Source: Idiomarina ramblicola (GTDB lineage Bacteria; Pseudomonadota; Gammaproteobacteria; Enterobacterales; Alteromonadaceae). Taken from it: a stretch of 64,000 nucleotides of DNA. Shown here piece after piece: positions 8,173 to 19,964 of the stretch. Made by a program: the position numbers and the translations under genes. Numbering within the stretch: position 1 is the first letter of the stretch; every line of letters begins with the position of its first letter. The DNA lies in NCBI RefSeq assembly GCF_003987255.1, contig NZ_PIQC01000001.1, positions 248,001-312,000 on the forward strand, written 5' to 3'. Under the pieces are notes generated by a model. It was not told where the DNA came from, did not search any database, and saw nothing but the letters and a program-made list of their open reading frames with translations.

Positions 8173-10089
8173 TTAATCAATTTTGCGAGTACGGACTTCG
8201 TCCTCTACACGAGTAATGAAGTCTTCTAACGGGAATTTGCCCAAGTCTTCACCACCACGTGTACGTACCGCAACCTCACCAGCTTCGACTTCTTTGTCGC
8301 CGACAACCAGTAAATATGGAACACGTTTTAATGTGTGTTCACGGATTTTAAAGCCTATCTTCTCATTTCTCAAGTCAGCTGATGCACGAATTCCCTTTTC
8401 GTTCAGGGTTTTGACAACTTTTCGCACATAGTCGCTTTGATTATCCGTGATATTCATTAACACAACTTGCGTTGGCGACAACCACAACGGGAAGTGCCCT
8501 GCGTACTCTTCAATGAGAATACCCATGAAGCGTTCAAGTGAGCCCAAAATAGCGCGGTGAATCATAACTGGCGTGTGTCGCTCGTTATCTTCGCCTACGT
8601 ATGTGGCACCTAAACGTCCTGGCAACGCAAAGTCGAGCTGTATTGTACCACATTGCCACGCTCTGCCCAGACAATCGAACAAAGTAAATTCTATTTTCGG
8701 GCCATAAAAGGCACCTTCACCCGGTAAATAAGAAAAATCGATGTCATTATTTTTCAAAGCCTGAGCTAATGCAGTCTCCGAGCGGTCCCATGTGGCATCG
8801 TCACCTAAGCGCTTTTCAGGGCGAGTTGAAAGCTTCACATCGATGTTCTCGAAACCAAAGGTTTTGTAAGTTTCGTACACCATTTTAATACAACCCGCGA
8901 CTTCTTCCTGTACCTGCTGTTCGGTACAGAAAATGTGTGCATCGTCTTGTGTGAAACCACGAACACGCATCAGACCATGCAACGCACCTGAAGGTTCATT
9001 TCGGTGACAACTGCCAAATTCCGCCATGCGTAACGGCAAATCACGGTAAGATTTCAAGCCCTGATTAAAGATTTGAACGTGTCCCGGGCAGTTCATCGGC
9101 TTAACGGCATACTCGCGGTTTTCCGATGACGTGGTAAACATCAGTTCTGAGAATTTCTCCCAGTGCCCCGATTTTTCCCACAGTACCCGGTCCATCATCA
9201 TCGGACCTTTAACTTCCTGATAGTCGTACTCGCGCATTTTCTCGCGAATGTAAGTTTCTAACTCGCGGAAAATGGTCCAGCCATTGTGATGCCAGAACAC
9301 CATACCCGGCGCTTCTTCCTGCCAGTGAAATAAGTCCTGAGCCTTAGCTATTTTACGGTGGTCGCGCTTTTCAGCTTCTTCTAAACGCTGTAAATAGGCC
9401 TTTAACTGCTTCTTATCTGCCCAGGCCGTACCGTATATACGCTGCAGCATTTTGTTGTCAGAGTCACCACGCCAGTATGCGCCGGCCATTTTCATAATTT
9501 TAAAATGTTGGCAAAATTTCATGTTTGGCACATGAGGGCCACGACACATGTCGACGTATTCTTCGTGATGATAAAGCCCCGGGTTGGCATCGGTTGGGAT
9601 GTCTTCGTCCAGGATCTCTATTTTGTAGGGTTCATGGCGTTCTACGAAAGTTTCACGGGCTTCTTTCCAGCTGACCTTTTTCTTAATAACGGCATATTCC
9701 GTTTTAGCCAGCTCTTTCATCCGCTTTTCAAGCTTTTCCAGGTCTTCCTGAGTGAAAGTGTGATCAACGTCGATGTCGTAGTAAAAGCCATTATCGATGA
9801 CCGGGCCAATAGCCATTTTCGCATCTGGCCACAACTGCTTTACCGCGTGCCCCATTAAGTGAGCACAAGAGTGACGAATAATGTGTACGCCGTCGTCATC
9901 TTTAGGAGTGACAATTTCGACACGCGCATCGTGTTCAATCAGCTCACAGGCATCAACCAGTTCGCCATCAATACGGCCAGCAACCGTTGCTTTCGCAAGG
10001 CCAGCGCCAATATCGGCAGCCACTTCCATAATGCTTACGGGGTTATCGAATTCGCGTTGACTTCCGTCAGGGAGAGTAATTACAGGCAT
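8173..10089 (-). CDS. thrS: Threonine-tRNA ligase
   Basis: 638 residues from the ATG at 10089 ([16 protein letters not shown]), close to the 642 of E. coli. Domains in order: TGS (1-60), the editing domain (about 65-225, with [16 protein letters not shown] and a later CRGPH motif), the class II catalytic core ([10 protein letters not shown] with the zinc-binding Cys, then a motif-2 [25 protein letters not shown] region) and the C-terminal anticodon-binding domain. It charges tRNA-Thr and hydrolyses Ser-tRNA-Thr. In E. coli ThrS represses its own mRNA by binding a tRNA-like leader; the 168-base upstream gap is long enough for one and contains two hairpins, but I could not confirm a tRNA mimic. 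Confidence 0.98.
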   Translation of the reverse strand: MPVITLPDGSQREFDNPVSIMEVAADIGAGLAKATVAGRIDGELVDACELIEHDARVEIVTPKDDDGVHIIRHSCAHLMGHAVKQLWPDAKMAIGPVIDNGFYYDIDVDHTFTQEDLEKLEKRMKELAKTEYAVIKKKVSWKEARETFVERHEPYKIEILDEDIPTDANPGLYHHEEYVDMCRGPHVPNMKFCQHFKIMKMAGAYWRGDSDNKMLQRIYGTAWADKKQLKAYLQRLEEAEKRDHRKIAKAQDLFHWQEEAPGMVFWHHNGWTIFRELETYIREKMREYDYQEVKGPMMMDRVLWEKSGHWEKFSELMFTTSSENREYAVKPMNCPGHVQIFNQGLKSYRDLPLRMAEFGSCHRNEPSGALHGLMRVRGFTQDDAHIFCTEQQVQEEVAGCIKMVYETYKTFGFENIDVKLSTRPEKRLGDDATWDRSETALAQALKNNDIDFSYLPGEGAFYGPKIEFTLFDCLGRAWQCGTIQLDFALPGRLGATYVGEDNERHTPVMIHRAILGSLERFMGILIEEYAGHFPLWLSPTQVVLMNITDNQSDYVRKVVKTLNEKGIRASADLRNEKIGFKIREHTLKRVPYLLVVGDKEVEAGEVAVRTRGGEDLGKFPLEDFITRVEDEVRTRKID

Positions 10090-10257
10090 GAAACTTCCTT
10101 TCCAACCAGTGGTGACACCTACCAAGTGCCACGTGCTCTATTTTTGGTTTTAACTGCTCTATAGAAAAAACCTACGAAATTTTTTGCGTTCGGTACCATC
10201 GAACGCGAGACGCTACTATAATCGACCGCTTACATTTGAGCAACCGCCGAGCCCGTT

Positions 10258-11151
10258 TTGACATCAGACATTGCCGGAGAATTAACCGGACAACTTGCCG
10301 CTTTATTAGCCGCTGGCTTCTGGGCTGTCGCCACCGTGTTGTACCACCGCGCCGGTAGTCATTTCTCGCCCTTACAAATGAATTTGGTTAAAGGCGTTAT
10401 TGCAACTCCCCTGCTTTTGATTGTGAGCCTGTTACTAGGTAACTCGCTGGAACTCAATTACGGCCTGTGGTTACTCGCATTAAGCGGCATTATAGGTATT
10501 ACCATTGGCGACAGTTGCCACTTTGCTGCGTTGCGGCGTCTAGGTCCCTGGCACGCTATGTTACTGGAGTATCTGGCACCGCCACTGGCTGCATTCATGG
10601 CCTGGATGTTTTTAAGTGACGGTTTATCCACCATTGAAATTACCGGTGCAGTCATAACCTTAAGCGGTGTTCTGTGGGTCGTTACTGAAAAAGCTCCGGA
10701 CAAACAGCCTGCGCTTTCATTATCAGGTATATTCTTCGGCTGCGGCGCAGCACTTTGTCAGGCTTCCGGTTTAGTCATGGCTTTTGCGGTACTAATGCAG
10801 TCGAATGTTAACGCTATTGATGCGGCATTTGTCCGTCTTGCCGCCGGCTCCTTTTTACTCGCCATAATTGTTGGGCTTTCGAAACGAGGCGCGTACGGCG
10901 CAATCATAAAACAAGTTGGTTCTATCAACCCGTTGCCGCTGCTCGGTGCCATTGTATTCGGTACGTTCCTGGCTATTTGGTTACAGCAAATATCTATCGC
11001 CAATATCAACCCGGGCCTAACCCAGACCTTACTCTCCACCGCACCACTCTTTTTAATACCGATATCTTTACTGAAAAAACAACGAATTACCCCACGTTCT
11101 ATAGCCGGCGCTTTAATCTCACTGGGCGGAATCAGTATTTTATTTCTATAG
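10258..11151 (+). CDS. EamA/DMT-family transporter
   Basis: 297 residues with ten predicted membrane segments arranged as two EamA repeats (about 8-145 and 155-297); GDSCHFAALRRLGPWHAMLLEYLAPP ends the first half and NPGLTQTLLSTAPLFLIPISL the second, both typical of the drug/metabolite transporter superfamily. Substrate unknown. It starts at a TTG, because no ATG or GTG occurs in frame before the first helix is already under way. Divergent from thrS. A TATAAT lies at 10217-10222 but without a good -35. A GCGTTCG inverted repeat at 10186-10206 sits between the two divergent genes. Confidence 0.85.
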   Translation: MTSDIAGELTGQLAALLAAGFWAVATVLYHRAGSHFSPLQMNLVKGVIATPLLLIVSLLLGNSLELNYGLWLLALSGIIGITIGDSCHFAALRRLGPWHAMLLEYLAPPLAAFMAWMFLSDGLSTIEITGAVITLSGVLWVVTEKAPDKQPALSLSGIFFGCGAALCQASGLVMAFAVLMQSNVNAIDAAFVRLAAGSFLLAIIVGLSKRGAYGAIIKQVGSINPLPLLGAIVFGTFLAIWLQQISIANINPGLTQTLLSTAPLFLIPISLLKKQRITPRSIAGALISLGGISILFL

Positions 11152-11185
11152 TTACAACTAGGACTTTATAGTTGGCGAGCAAATT

Positions 11186-11395
11186 ATGAACGAAGAAAAC
11201 TTACAAAGCGTGCCAGTAAAATGCCCTCATTGTGGGCACAACACGTTTTTAGACATTGATGCATCAGAAGGCAGTCAGGACTATCAGGAAGAGTGTGCTG
11301 CCTGCGGTGACCTCATCCATGTTCAGTTGCAGGTTGATGAAGTTAACCAGCAGGCGCGTATTAAAGTAGACGGGAACGATGAGCAATTTTACTGA
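11186..11395 (+). CDS. CPXCG-motif cysteine-rich zinc-ribbon protein
   Basis: 69 residues. Two knuckles, CPHCGH near residue 14 and CAACGD near 38, give four cysteines for one zinc ion. This matches the small CPXCG family found through gammaproteobacteria. No function is known; a nucleic-acid or protein adaptor role is only a guess. Its last seven bases overlap the 3' end of the convergent riboflavin synthase gene. It starts 34 bases after the transporter stop and may be cotranscribed with it. Confidence 0.85.
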   Translation: MNEENLQSVPVKCPHCGHNTFLDIDASEGSQDYQEECAACGDLIHVQLQVDEVNQQARIKVDGNDEQFY

Positions 11396-11997
11396 CGTTC
11401 AGCCAACACACGCTCAACGGTTTCAACAATGGTGATGGTTTGCTGATCGAGTTCAATATTCAGTCTGTCACCCACCCGAGTTGATTCTAAATTGGTTAAG
11501 CGTAAGGTTTCCGGTATTAAGTGCAGACTAAAGCAATTACCTTCCACCCGACCTACCGTCAAACTGGCCCCATTAACCGCAATAAAACCTTTGGCGAATA
11601 AATAGGTTTGGTGTTGCTCAGGAACCTCTAACCACATAGCGACATTATTCTCCGACGTGTCAATTTTAGTCACTTTGCCCTGGCAGTGAATATGACCTGA
11701 AACCGCATGCCCGCCAATTTCGTCGCCCACTTTAAGCGATCGCTCCAAATTAACCGTGTCACCCTCGCCTAACAAACCCAAATTCGTTAGCCGTAAAGTC
11801 TCATCAATAACGTCAAAGTGTACCTGAGTCTCGCTAAATTCAACCACGGTTAAGCAGCAACCATTTATTGCAATACTTGCACCAATAGCCAAATTTTGTA
11901 GAAATTGAGGTTCAGTTTTAATAACCAAGTGTCGAAAAGATCCTTGGTCAGAGACTGAAAATATCGTAGCTTGGGTTTGGACAATACCGGTAAACAT
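11389..11997 (-). CDS. ribE: Riboflavin synthase, alpha chain
   Basis: 202 residues built from two lumazine-binding repeats (1-97 and 98-190). The start MFTGIVQ, the NGCCLTVVEF loop of the first barrel and the NGASLTVGRV loop of the second are characteristic. It joins two molecules of 6,7-dimethyl-8-ribityllumazine to give riboflavin. It stands alone here, away from the rest of the rib pathway, as ribC of E. coli does. No FMN riboswitch was seen in the 30-base gap to the divergent DUF3080 gene. Confidence 0.96.
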   Translation of the reverse strand: MFTGIVQTQATIFSVSDQGSFRHLVIKTEPQFLQNLAIGASIAINGCCLTVVEFSETQVHFDVIDETLRLTNLGLLGEGDTVNLERSLKVGDEIGGHAVSGHIHCQGKVTKIDTSENNVAMWLEVPEQHQTYLFAKGFIAVNGASLTVGRVEGNCFSLHLIPETLRLTNLESTRVGDRLNIELDQQTITIVETVERVLAERQ

Positions 11998-12027
11998 CGA
12001 TAAAACCTTGTTGCAAGGAATAAAACA

Positions 12028-13062
12028 ATGAAGCGAAGTGTACTGATTTTCAGGTCTTTTGGCTATGCGTTAGTCGTTATAGGCTTATCAGCCTGCTCAG
12101 ATGATCCTGGGCTAACGGAGTACGCCGATAAGCTACATAACCAAGTTCACAGTACACTCAACCTGCCTACTCAAACGATACAAGCGCCTAAACCTCAACT
12201 GCAGTACCCTGCTAAACGCGATTTAACCCAGAATATTGAGCGCACCAGCATGGGGTTACTGGACAGCCTTCAGCTTAATCATTGTCAGTTAGGACAACTG
12301 ATTGCAGAAAACAACAGCTCATTAGGAAGACTAAAAGATGGTTTTAGTCGATACCATGCTGACCTGACTATAATTCAAGCACTCAAAAAATGCATTGAGC
12401 ACCCTGAGTCAGCCAACGTTAAAGATAAATTAAAAGAAGCTCTGGAACATAAGGAGTCACAACTTAAGCACAGCCTGGCAAATGCCTTTGCTCGTGACGA
12501 CGGACTAAGAAAAGCGCTGTCTGTAGGAAATAATTCGTTACCCAAAATACACGTGACAGAGTACAACTATGCGGTGAATGCACTTGAACGCTTTACCCGC
12601 ATATTAGAGCGTTGGAGCTACACACAAAAAGTCGACGATCCGGCAGAGTTAATAAAAATGCTTGGCCGTTTAGAGCGCAGTAATTACCTTCCCGACCTTT
12701 ACCGCACTATGCTGGACTACTCCTATAAACTGGAGAAGATGACCGAACGACTGCCCGAAATTCCGCAATCTGTTTACTGTCAAGATGAGCAAGTGCCAGA
12801 TAAAGCTCTGGAGCTGAAAAAAACGTTTAACACCATTTACATTAAAGAAATGCAAGGCGACATAGCAGAAATTATCGAACAGCATCAGCGTTTATTGATG
12901 ACTTTGGAGAGCCTCGAAGGCATAGCACCTCAACCTGAACTAAAGGCGTACATTGCAGAACTAGGCACACTCAGTAAAAAGCTCACCGATGCATCAGTAC
13001 ATTTTGTGCGTCCATGGCAGAAGTTTTACAGTGTCTGTAAGTTTACGCCGGGGCTTGATTAA
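12028..13062 (+). CDS. DUF3080-family lipoprotein
   Basis: 344 residues. The signal peptide ends in a lipobox (LSAC, Cys at about residue 23), so the mature protein should be acylated and anchored to a membrane. The rest is mostly helical and rich in Gln, Leu and Lys, matching the DUF3080 family of Vibrio, Shewanella and relatives; segments NCxLGQLIAENNSSLG and FARDDGLRKAL are typical. No catalytic motif is visible and no function is known. Divergent from ribE with only 30 bases between starts; SD-like AAGGA precedes the ATG. Confidence 0.8.
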   Translation: MKRSVLIFRSFGYALVVIGLSACSDDPGLTEYADKLHNQVHSTLNLPTQTIQAPKPQLQYPAKRDLTQNIERTSMGLLDSLQLNHCQLGQLIAENNSSLGRLKDGFSRYHADLTIIQALKKCIEHPESANVKDKLKEALEHKESQLKHSLANAFARDDGLRKALSVGNNSLPKIHVTEYNYAVNALERFTRILERWSYTQKVDDPAELIKMLGRLERSNYLPDLYRTMLDYSYKLEKMTERLPEIPQSVYCQDEQVPDKALELKKTFNTIYIKEMQGDIAEIIEQHQRLLMTLESLEGIAPQPELKAYIAELGTLSKKLTDASVHFVRPWQKFYSVCKFTPGLD

Positions 13063-13065
13063 CGC

Positions 13066-13329
13066 TTACAAGTGCCATTTCTTAGTCAGGCCTGGATGTG
13101 GTTTACCTTGCTCTTTTTGATGAATTTCATTAATAACGTACCGCAAACCAAGAAAAACCCAAAGCCAGAAAGCAGCAAACAACGTACCAACCATAATAAC
13201 GATAACTGATGAGCGCATCACAACATCAACATGTAAAATGTTAAACCCTAGCTGGGCAATGATACCGGCTATTCCGGCAAGAAAAAGAAGCCCGGCAAAC
13301 ACCCTGATTACTCGTAAAAAATTCAGCAT
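13066..13329 (-). CDS. Small two-helix membrane protein, unknown
   Basis: 87 residues from the ATG at 13329, chosen because a perfect AGGAGG lies just upstream; the longer in-frame reading to 13404 lacks such a site. Two strongly hydrophobic segments (about 8-30 and 40-64) are followed by a basic tail ending in HPGLTKKWHL. No family recognised with certainty. It lies tail-to-tail with the DUF3080 gene, three bases apart. Confidence 0.6.
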   Translation of the reverse strand: MLNFLRVIRVFAGLLFLAGIAGIIAQLGFNILHVDVVMRSSVIVIMVGTLFAAFWLWVFLGLRYVINEIHQKEQGKPHPGLTKKWHL

Positions 13330-13487
13330 TAAACCTCCTAGTCTTCGCCTGTTATTTGTGACCTCTCTCCCCTTTATTGAAGCCGAAAAGGCAAATTTGA
13401 GCAAATAGAACCAGCCCCCAATACAATACGAGCTGGCTTTGCGTTGAATATAATTTCGGCAAACAAATGGGTTTCATAAAAAATCAC

Positions 13488-13516
13488 TTGCACCTGTTAG
13501 CGCAAATCACTAATAT
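13488..13516 (+). promoter_or_regulatory. Sigma-70 promoter of tRNA-Val
   Basis: TTGCAC, 17 bases, TAATAT, then the GC-rich discriminator ACCGCCCG, typical of stringently controlled stable-RNA promoters. The mature tRNA begins 31 bases after the -10. Confidence 0.75.
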
Positions 13517-13547
13517 ACCGCCCGTCTTAACGACACTTCTAAAATGT

Positions 13548-13624
<77 letters not shown>

Positions 13625-13701
13625 TTTGAAAATCCCCCTCTCGTCTTCTAAATTCAATACTTTCGGCACGTTAAACTTTTCACTTAGAAGTTGACCAATG
13701 C

Positions 13702-14583
13702 ATGACGAATTCAGGCATCATACTGGTAGCGTCAGCGGCTTTTTTCTGGGGGTTGTCGGGCGGAATTGCCGGTATCCTCATCAATAATGACTGGGATGCC
13801 CTACTAATATCTTTTTACCGCGGTGCAGTCGGACTGTTGTTCGTGCTTATCTGGTTGTCACTAAAGCCGCGCTGTAGCGGTCTCGCTGATAGTCGCTTAT
13901 GGCTGTGGTCGATAATTGCCGGGCTGGGTGTCGCCGGTAACTTCGGTTTTTACTTCTTTAGTATTTCTGAAAGTAGCGTTGCGGTTGCTGCTACCCTTAT
14001 GTATTGCGCACCAATATTTGTCTACCTTATTTCTTTTGCACTCAAGCTGGAAAGCCCGACTCTCGTAAAGTGGGCAGCAATTGCGTTAGTTATGGTGGGT
14101 GTTGTGCTGCTGACCCGTGTTTATCAAATGGAAGGAAACAGCATTACCCTGCTGGGTGTCGCAACGGGGTTACTCTCAGGACTGTCGTTGGCTCTTTTTA
14201 TCTTTGGTTTTAAGTATGCCACTCAGTACGGCAGTCCTCAGGCCATTCTTACCATTGCTTTTTTAACCCTTGTTGTGGCGTTGGGTGTTCTTATAGACCC
14301 GGCAGAAGCAGCTCAGGTGCCAGGTTCGGTCGACTGGCCCCTATTTGCCATTATCGGCGTACTTGGCGGCGGCACATCCTTTATTTTATACCTGATTGGT
14401 TTACGCCAAACACCACCGGCCTTAGCCTCTATTGTGGCTACAATAGAACCCGTCACGGCTTCGCTTTTTGGAGTTATTGTTTTAGGTGAAATACTGGCTT
14501 ATTCACAAATATTGGGCATGTTGCTTATTCTCGTAACAGTTACTGCTTTGGGTGTTTATTCCGGTAAAGAGTCGTCTGATTAA
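13702..14583 (+). CDS. EamA/DMT-family transporter
   Basis: 293 residues, ten hydrophobic segments in two EamA repeats. The first begins ILVASAAFFWGLSGGIAG, and the second contains GGTSFILYLIGLRQTPPALASIVATIEPVTASLFG, the conserved loop of RhaT/EamA exporters. Substrate unknown. Not closely similar to the transporter at 10.3 kb, so not a recent duplication. It starts 78 bases after the tRNA-Val 3' end and ends 75 bases before dbpA. Confidence 0.88.
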   Translation: MTNSGIILVASAAFFWGLSGGIAGILINNDWDALLISFYRGAVGLLFVLIWLSLKPRCSGLADSRLWLWSIIAGLGVAGNFGFYFFSISESSVAVAATLMYCAPIFVYLISFALKLESPTLVKWAAIALVMVGVVLLTRVYQMEGNSITLLGVATGLLSGLSLALFIFGFKYATQYGSPQAILTIAFLTLVVALGVLIDPAEAAQVPGSVDWPLFAIIGVLGGGTSFILYLIGLRQTPPALASIVATIEPVTASLFGVIVLGEILAYSQILGMLLILVTVTALGVYSGKESSD

Positions 14584-14658
14584 ACGGATTATCGCACTAC
14601 CTTTTGTCCAAAGCCTGTTACAATACGCCCAGAAACTTAAACCGAAAGTAGCCTATTA

Positions 14659-16059
14659 ATGCCTGACCAGACTCCAGCAAACACAACCGAAATTACTCAA
14701 TTTAATCAGCTAAGCTTAGCGCCAGCCTTAATCTCCAGACTGAATGAAATTGGTTATGAACAAATGACGCCAGTTCAGTCATTAAGCTTGCCAGTTATTC
14801 TGGATAATACGGATGCGGTCGTACGGGCCAATACCGGTTCAGGAAAAACAACGGCTTTTGCGCTGGCTCTGCTCTCCAAGCTAAATACCAAAAGCTTTAC
14901 CCCACAAGCGTTAGTGCTTTGCCCTACACGCGAATTAGCTCATCAAGTCGCCGAAGAAGTTCGTAACTTAGCTAAATCTATGACGAACATAAAAGTATTA
15001 ACTTTATGTGGTGGAGAGCCAAGCCGTATCCAGACGAGTTCCCTTGAGCATGGCGCTCATGTACTGGTTGGGACTCCCGGGCGTGTACTTGACCACCTCG
15101 AGCAACGAAATGTTGATTTATCCGCGCTGAACATCTTCGTTCTGGACGAGGCTGACCGTATGCTCGAGATGGGGTTTCAGGAGAGCCTGAGCGCTATTGT
15201 TAAGCACATTCCTAAAGCGCGACAAACCCTGTTATTTAGTGCGACTTATCCAAAGAATATCGCGGCTTTGGCTGAGCAGGTAACAGCCAAAGCGACCAAT
15301 ATTAATGCGATTCAGGAAGAGGCCAAACCCAGGATTGAACAACACTTTTATGCAATGAACCATGAAGACAGCGCACAGCTGATTATGAACTTATTAAATG
15401 AACATCAGCCAGAGAACGTTCTTATTTTTTGCAACACAAAGAACGAAGTTAAGGACATACTCAGTACACTGCAGGCAAATAAATTCAGCGTGTTAGCTTT
15501 GCATGGAGAGCTTGAACAAAAAGACCGTGATCAGGCAATCATACAATTCAGTAACGGCAGCGTGCGGGTAATGGTGGCAACTGACGTCGCCTCCCGCGGG
15601 TTAGATATTGCTGAGCTCGACTTAGTCATTAATGTTCATATGGCACACGATTTAGATACCCATACCCACCGTATAGGCCGTACCGGCCGAGCCGGTAAAG
15701 AAGGTATGGCTATAACCTTAGTTGCCGCACAGGACGACTACAAAATGCGGTTGCTCGAAGACACTTTTGCTGAACCGATTCAGATAAAGCCAGCACCCGC
15801 CTTGTCTAACAACAAACCATTAAAGGCAACCATGACAACGCTGCAAATAAGCGGCGGCAAAAAAGACAAGTTAAGGCCTGGTGACATTGTCGGTGCACTG
15901 ACCAAAGACAATGTTCTGAGCGCTGAAGATATTGGAAAGATAAAGCTGGAAAGTACGTTTGGCTTTGTTGCTGTAAACTCGCGTTTGGCGAAACACGCTT
16001 TAGGCCTTATTAGTAACAACAAGATAAAAGGTAAAAAGTTTCGCGCAAAACTGCTTTAG
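14659..16059 (+). CDS. dbpA: ATP-dependent RNA helicase DbpA
   Basis: 466 residues. Q-motif FNQLSLAPALISRLNEIGY...TPVQ, Walker A ANTGSGKT, DEAD box (VLDEADRML), SAT motif (LLFSATYP) and motif VI HRIGRTGRAGK are intact. The final 75 residues (KLRPGDIVGALT ... FGFVAVNSRLAKHALG) form the RNA-binding domain that targets DbpA to hairpin 92 of 23S rRNA. It acts in late 50S assembly. The C-terminal domain separates it from the other DEAD-box helicases such as SrmB and RhlE. Confidence 0.95.
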   Translation: MPDQTPANTTEITQFNQLSLAPALISRLNEIGYEQMTPVQSLSLPVILDNTDAVVRANTGSGKTTAFALALLSKLNTKSFTPQALVLCPTRELAHQVAEEVRNLAKSMTNIKVLTLCGGEPSRIQTSSLEHGAHVLVGTPGRVLDHLEQRNVDLSALNIFVLDEADRMLEMGFQESLSAIVKHIPKARQTLLFSATYPKNIAALAEQVTAKATNINAIQEEAKPRIEQHFYAMNHEDSAQLIMNLLNEHQPENVLIFCNTKNEVKDILSTLQANKFSVLALHGELEQKDRDQAIIQFSNGSVRVMVATDVASRGLDIAELDLVINVHMAHDLDTHTHRIGRTGRAGKEGMAITLVAAQDDYKMRLLEDTFAEPIQIKPAPALSNNKPLKATMTTLQISGGKKDKLRPGDIVGALTKDNVLSAEDIGKIKLESTFGFVAVNSRLAKHALGLISNNKIKGKKFRAKLL

Positions 16060-16079
16060 ATGATAACTGTGTTCAGTAT

Positions 16080-16110
16080 AAAAAACGGTGGCATTTTACC
16101 GCCACCGTTT
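16080..16110 (-). terminator. Terminator between convergent dbpA and katG
   Basis: A perfect 10-base stem, AAACGGTGGC and GCCACCGTTT, with an eight-base loop; the minus strand continues the stem with a T-run, so it is best as the katG terminator. The plus strand has only CACTTCTACTTTTG after it, but the hairpin probably also ends dbpA mRNA. Confidence 0.8.
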
Positions 16111-16137
16111 CACTTCTACTTTTGCTGAGTTCAGGTT

Positions 16138-18399
<2,262 letters not shown>

Positions 18400-18689
18400 T
18401 TACCCTTTTTGTTAGACACAGTTAGTGCGCTATTAATATAGACTAAACGTACAGTTTTAGGGGGCTCAGATAGATTTGAAAAATAGATTGGCGTAATCGA
18501 ATAGTCAGTATTTATTTAAAATAGAAGAGGAAATGTTAGTAATAAAAGCTTTTTAACTTACCTATTGTATGCGAACACGTTCTCGTCTTAACTGGAATTT
18601 ACAGAACTAGAGTAAAACACTCAGAGTCAACTATATTAATGACTCTACTTAAAAAAATATTACAACACAGCCTTAAACCTGGAGAATAA

Positions 18690-19859
18690 ATGCTCTCACT
18701 AGCCAGCGCTGCTTTATTTAGCCAGTTATCGCTTCAGCAACCTGAGAATGTTGAAAAGGAACCTGAGGATTGCGCTTTCGAGCAAATTAGTTTTACCACC
18801 AACTTTGCTGTCGGTCGGCTGCACCATTGTGAAAAAACCGATAACAATCAATACAGTCTCTACCTAGAGCCAGAAAGGGAAAAAATTAATCCAAGCCCAT
18901 GGTACGCCTTTGCGATAGAGAACCTTACTGAAGAAAGTCAAACCATTGATATCACTTTGGTCGCCAGCGAAGGAGTGTCACGTTATAAGCCTAAGCGCAG
19001 CGAAGGTGACGACATGTGGCACCCAATTCCCTTTTCTGAAGGTGACAACTGGCTTCAGTTCGAACTGACGTTATCTGCTAAAACAAAGGAGTTTATTGCC
19101 GGGCAGGAGATCATCGATAACGTCCATTACATTGAGTGGCTTAGTAGCTTAATTAAAGAGCCGCAACAATCAGAAGTTATTTCTCTGGGGGTTTCAAGTG
19201 AGGGGCGAAACTTAGCGGCCTTAGAACACAAAGTGAAGTCGAGCGACAAATGGATAATACTTATTGGCCGACAACACCCGCCTGAGGTTACCGGAGCTCT
19301 AGCTCTACTCCATTTTGGCGAGATCTTATTCAGCGACGAAGCTTACGTGGTTAAGTTTCGCCAAAAATACAATATATTACTGGTTCCTAACATGAACCCC
19401 GACGGTGTCTATCATGGAAACTGGCGTCTAACAGCAGCCGGCATAGATATGAACCGTGACTGGAACAACCAAACGCTACCGGAAACCCAGGCCTTGACCA
19501 ACTACCTCGAAAAGCTTGTCGAAAACGGTGGACAGATAGAATTTGCCATAGACTTCCACTCTACTCACCGCAATGTTTTCTATACCATGCCGAAAGACTA
19601 CGAGTCACCTAGCGGAGCTCCTTTAAGAAACCCTCATAGGGTTTACGACTGGATTGAAGAAATCGCTGAAATGATCGACTCGGTTGAGCTCGAATATCAA
19701 TCAGGAAATCATCCTGAAAGTGGCGTATTCAAACAGTTTATAGCTGACGAATTTGCCGCTCATGCCGTGACTTATGAGGTCAGTGATAGCGAAGACCGCA
19801 ATAACATTAAAAAAGTTGCTGAGGCTGCGCTCGTTTCCTTAGTTAATCGCTTAGATTAA
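18690..19859 (+). CDS. M14-family zinc carboxypeptidase
   Basis: 389 residues. An N-terminal beta-rich domain (about 30-145) is followed by an M14 metallopeptidase domain like the cytosolic carboxypeptidase (CCP/AGTPBP) branch. Zinc ligands are His and Glu in RQHPPEVTG and the His in DFHSTHRN; DMNRDW carries the substrate-binding Arg, and VTYEVSDSE the likely catalytic Glu. The start is hydrophobic (MLSLASAALFSQLSL) but a poor signal peptide, so location is unsure. SD GGAG precedes the ATG. It probably trims C-terminal residues from peptides, which fits a peptide-feeding organism. Confidence 0.88.
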   Translation: MLSLASAALFSQLSLQQPENVEKEPEDCAFEQISFTTNFAVGRLHHCEKTDNNQYSLYLEPEREKINPSPWYAFAIENLTEESQTIDITLVASEGVSRYKPKRSEGDDMWHPIPFSEGDNWLQFELTLSAKTKEFIAGQEIIDNVHYIEWLSSLIKEPQQSEVISLGVSSEGRNLAALEHKVKSSDKWIILIGRQHPPEVTGALALLHFGEILFSDEAYVVKFRQKYNILLVPNMNPDGVYHGNWRLTAAGIDMNRDWNNQTLPETQALTNYLEKLVENGGQIEFAIDFHSTHRNVFYTMPKDYESPSGAPLRNPHRVYDWIEEIAEMIDSVELEYQSGNHPESGVFKQFIADEFAAHAVTYEVSDSEDRNNIKKVAEAALVSLVNRLD

Positions 19860-19885
19860 AGGTTTCGTAAAAGCCATTGCTGACT

Positions 19886-19937
19886 AACCTTAGTGCGACT
19901 AGGTTGAGTGCAAGGATAACCAATTGGTTACCCTTGC
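19886..19937 (+). other. Two consecutive hairpins in the leader of the outer-membrane protein gene
   Basis: Hairpin 1 (19886-19905) pairs AACCT-AGT with ACTAGGTT around GCG, one bulged T. Hairpin 2 (19910-19937) pairs GCAAGG-TAACC with GGTTA-CCTTGC, one A/C mismatch, loop AATT. Neither is followed by a T-run, so they are more likely a structured 5' leader than a terminator for the M14 gene, although that remains possible. Seen directly; function inferred. Confidence 0.45.
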
Positions 19938-19964
19938 TGAGAGACTTACAACTAAGGAAGTATT

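Noticed and set aside
10090-10257. tRNA-like operator in the thrS leader, as in E. coli
   Set aside because: Two hairpins are visible but no anticodon-like CGU arm could be confirmed by eye.
19930-19945. CTGAGA near 19936, reminiscent of the TPP (thi-box) riboswitch
   Set aside because: The other required blocks (ACCCTTTGAACCTGAT-like and P1 pairing) are absent.
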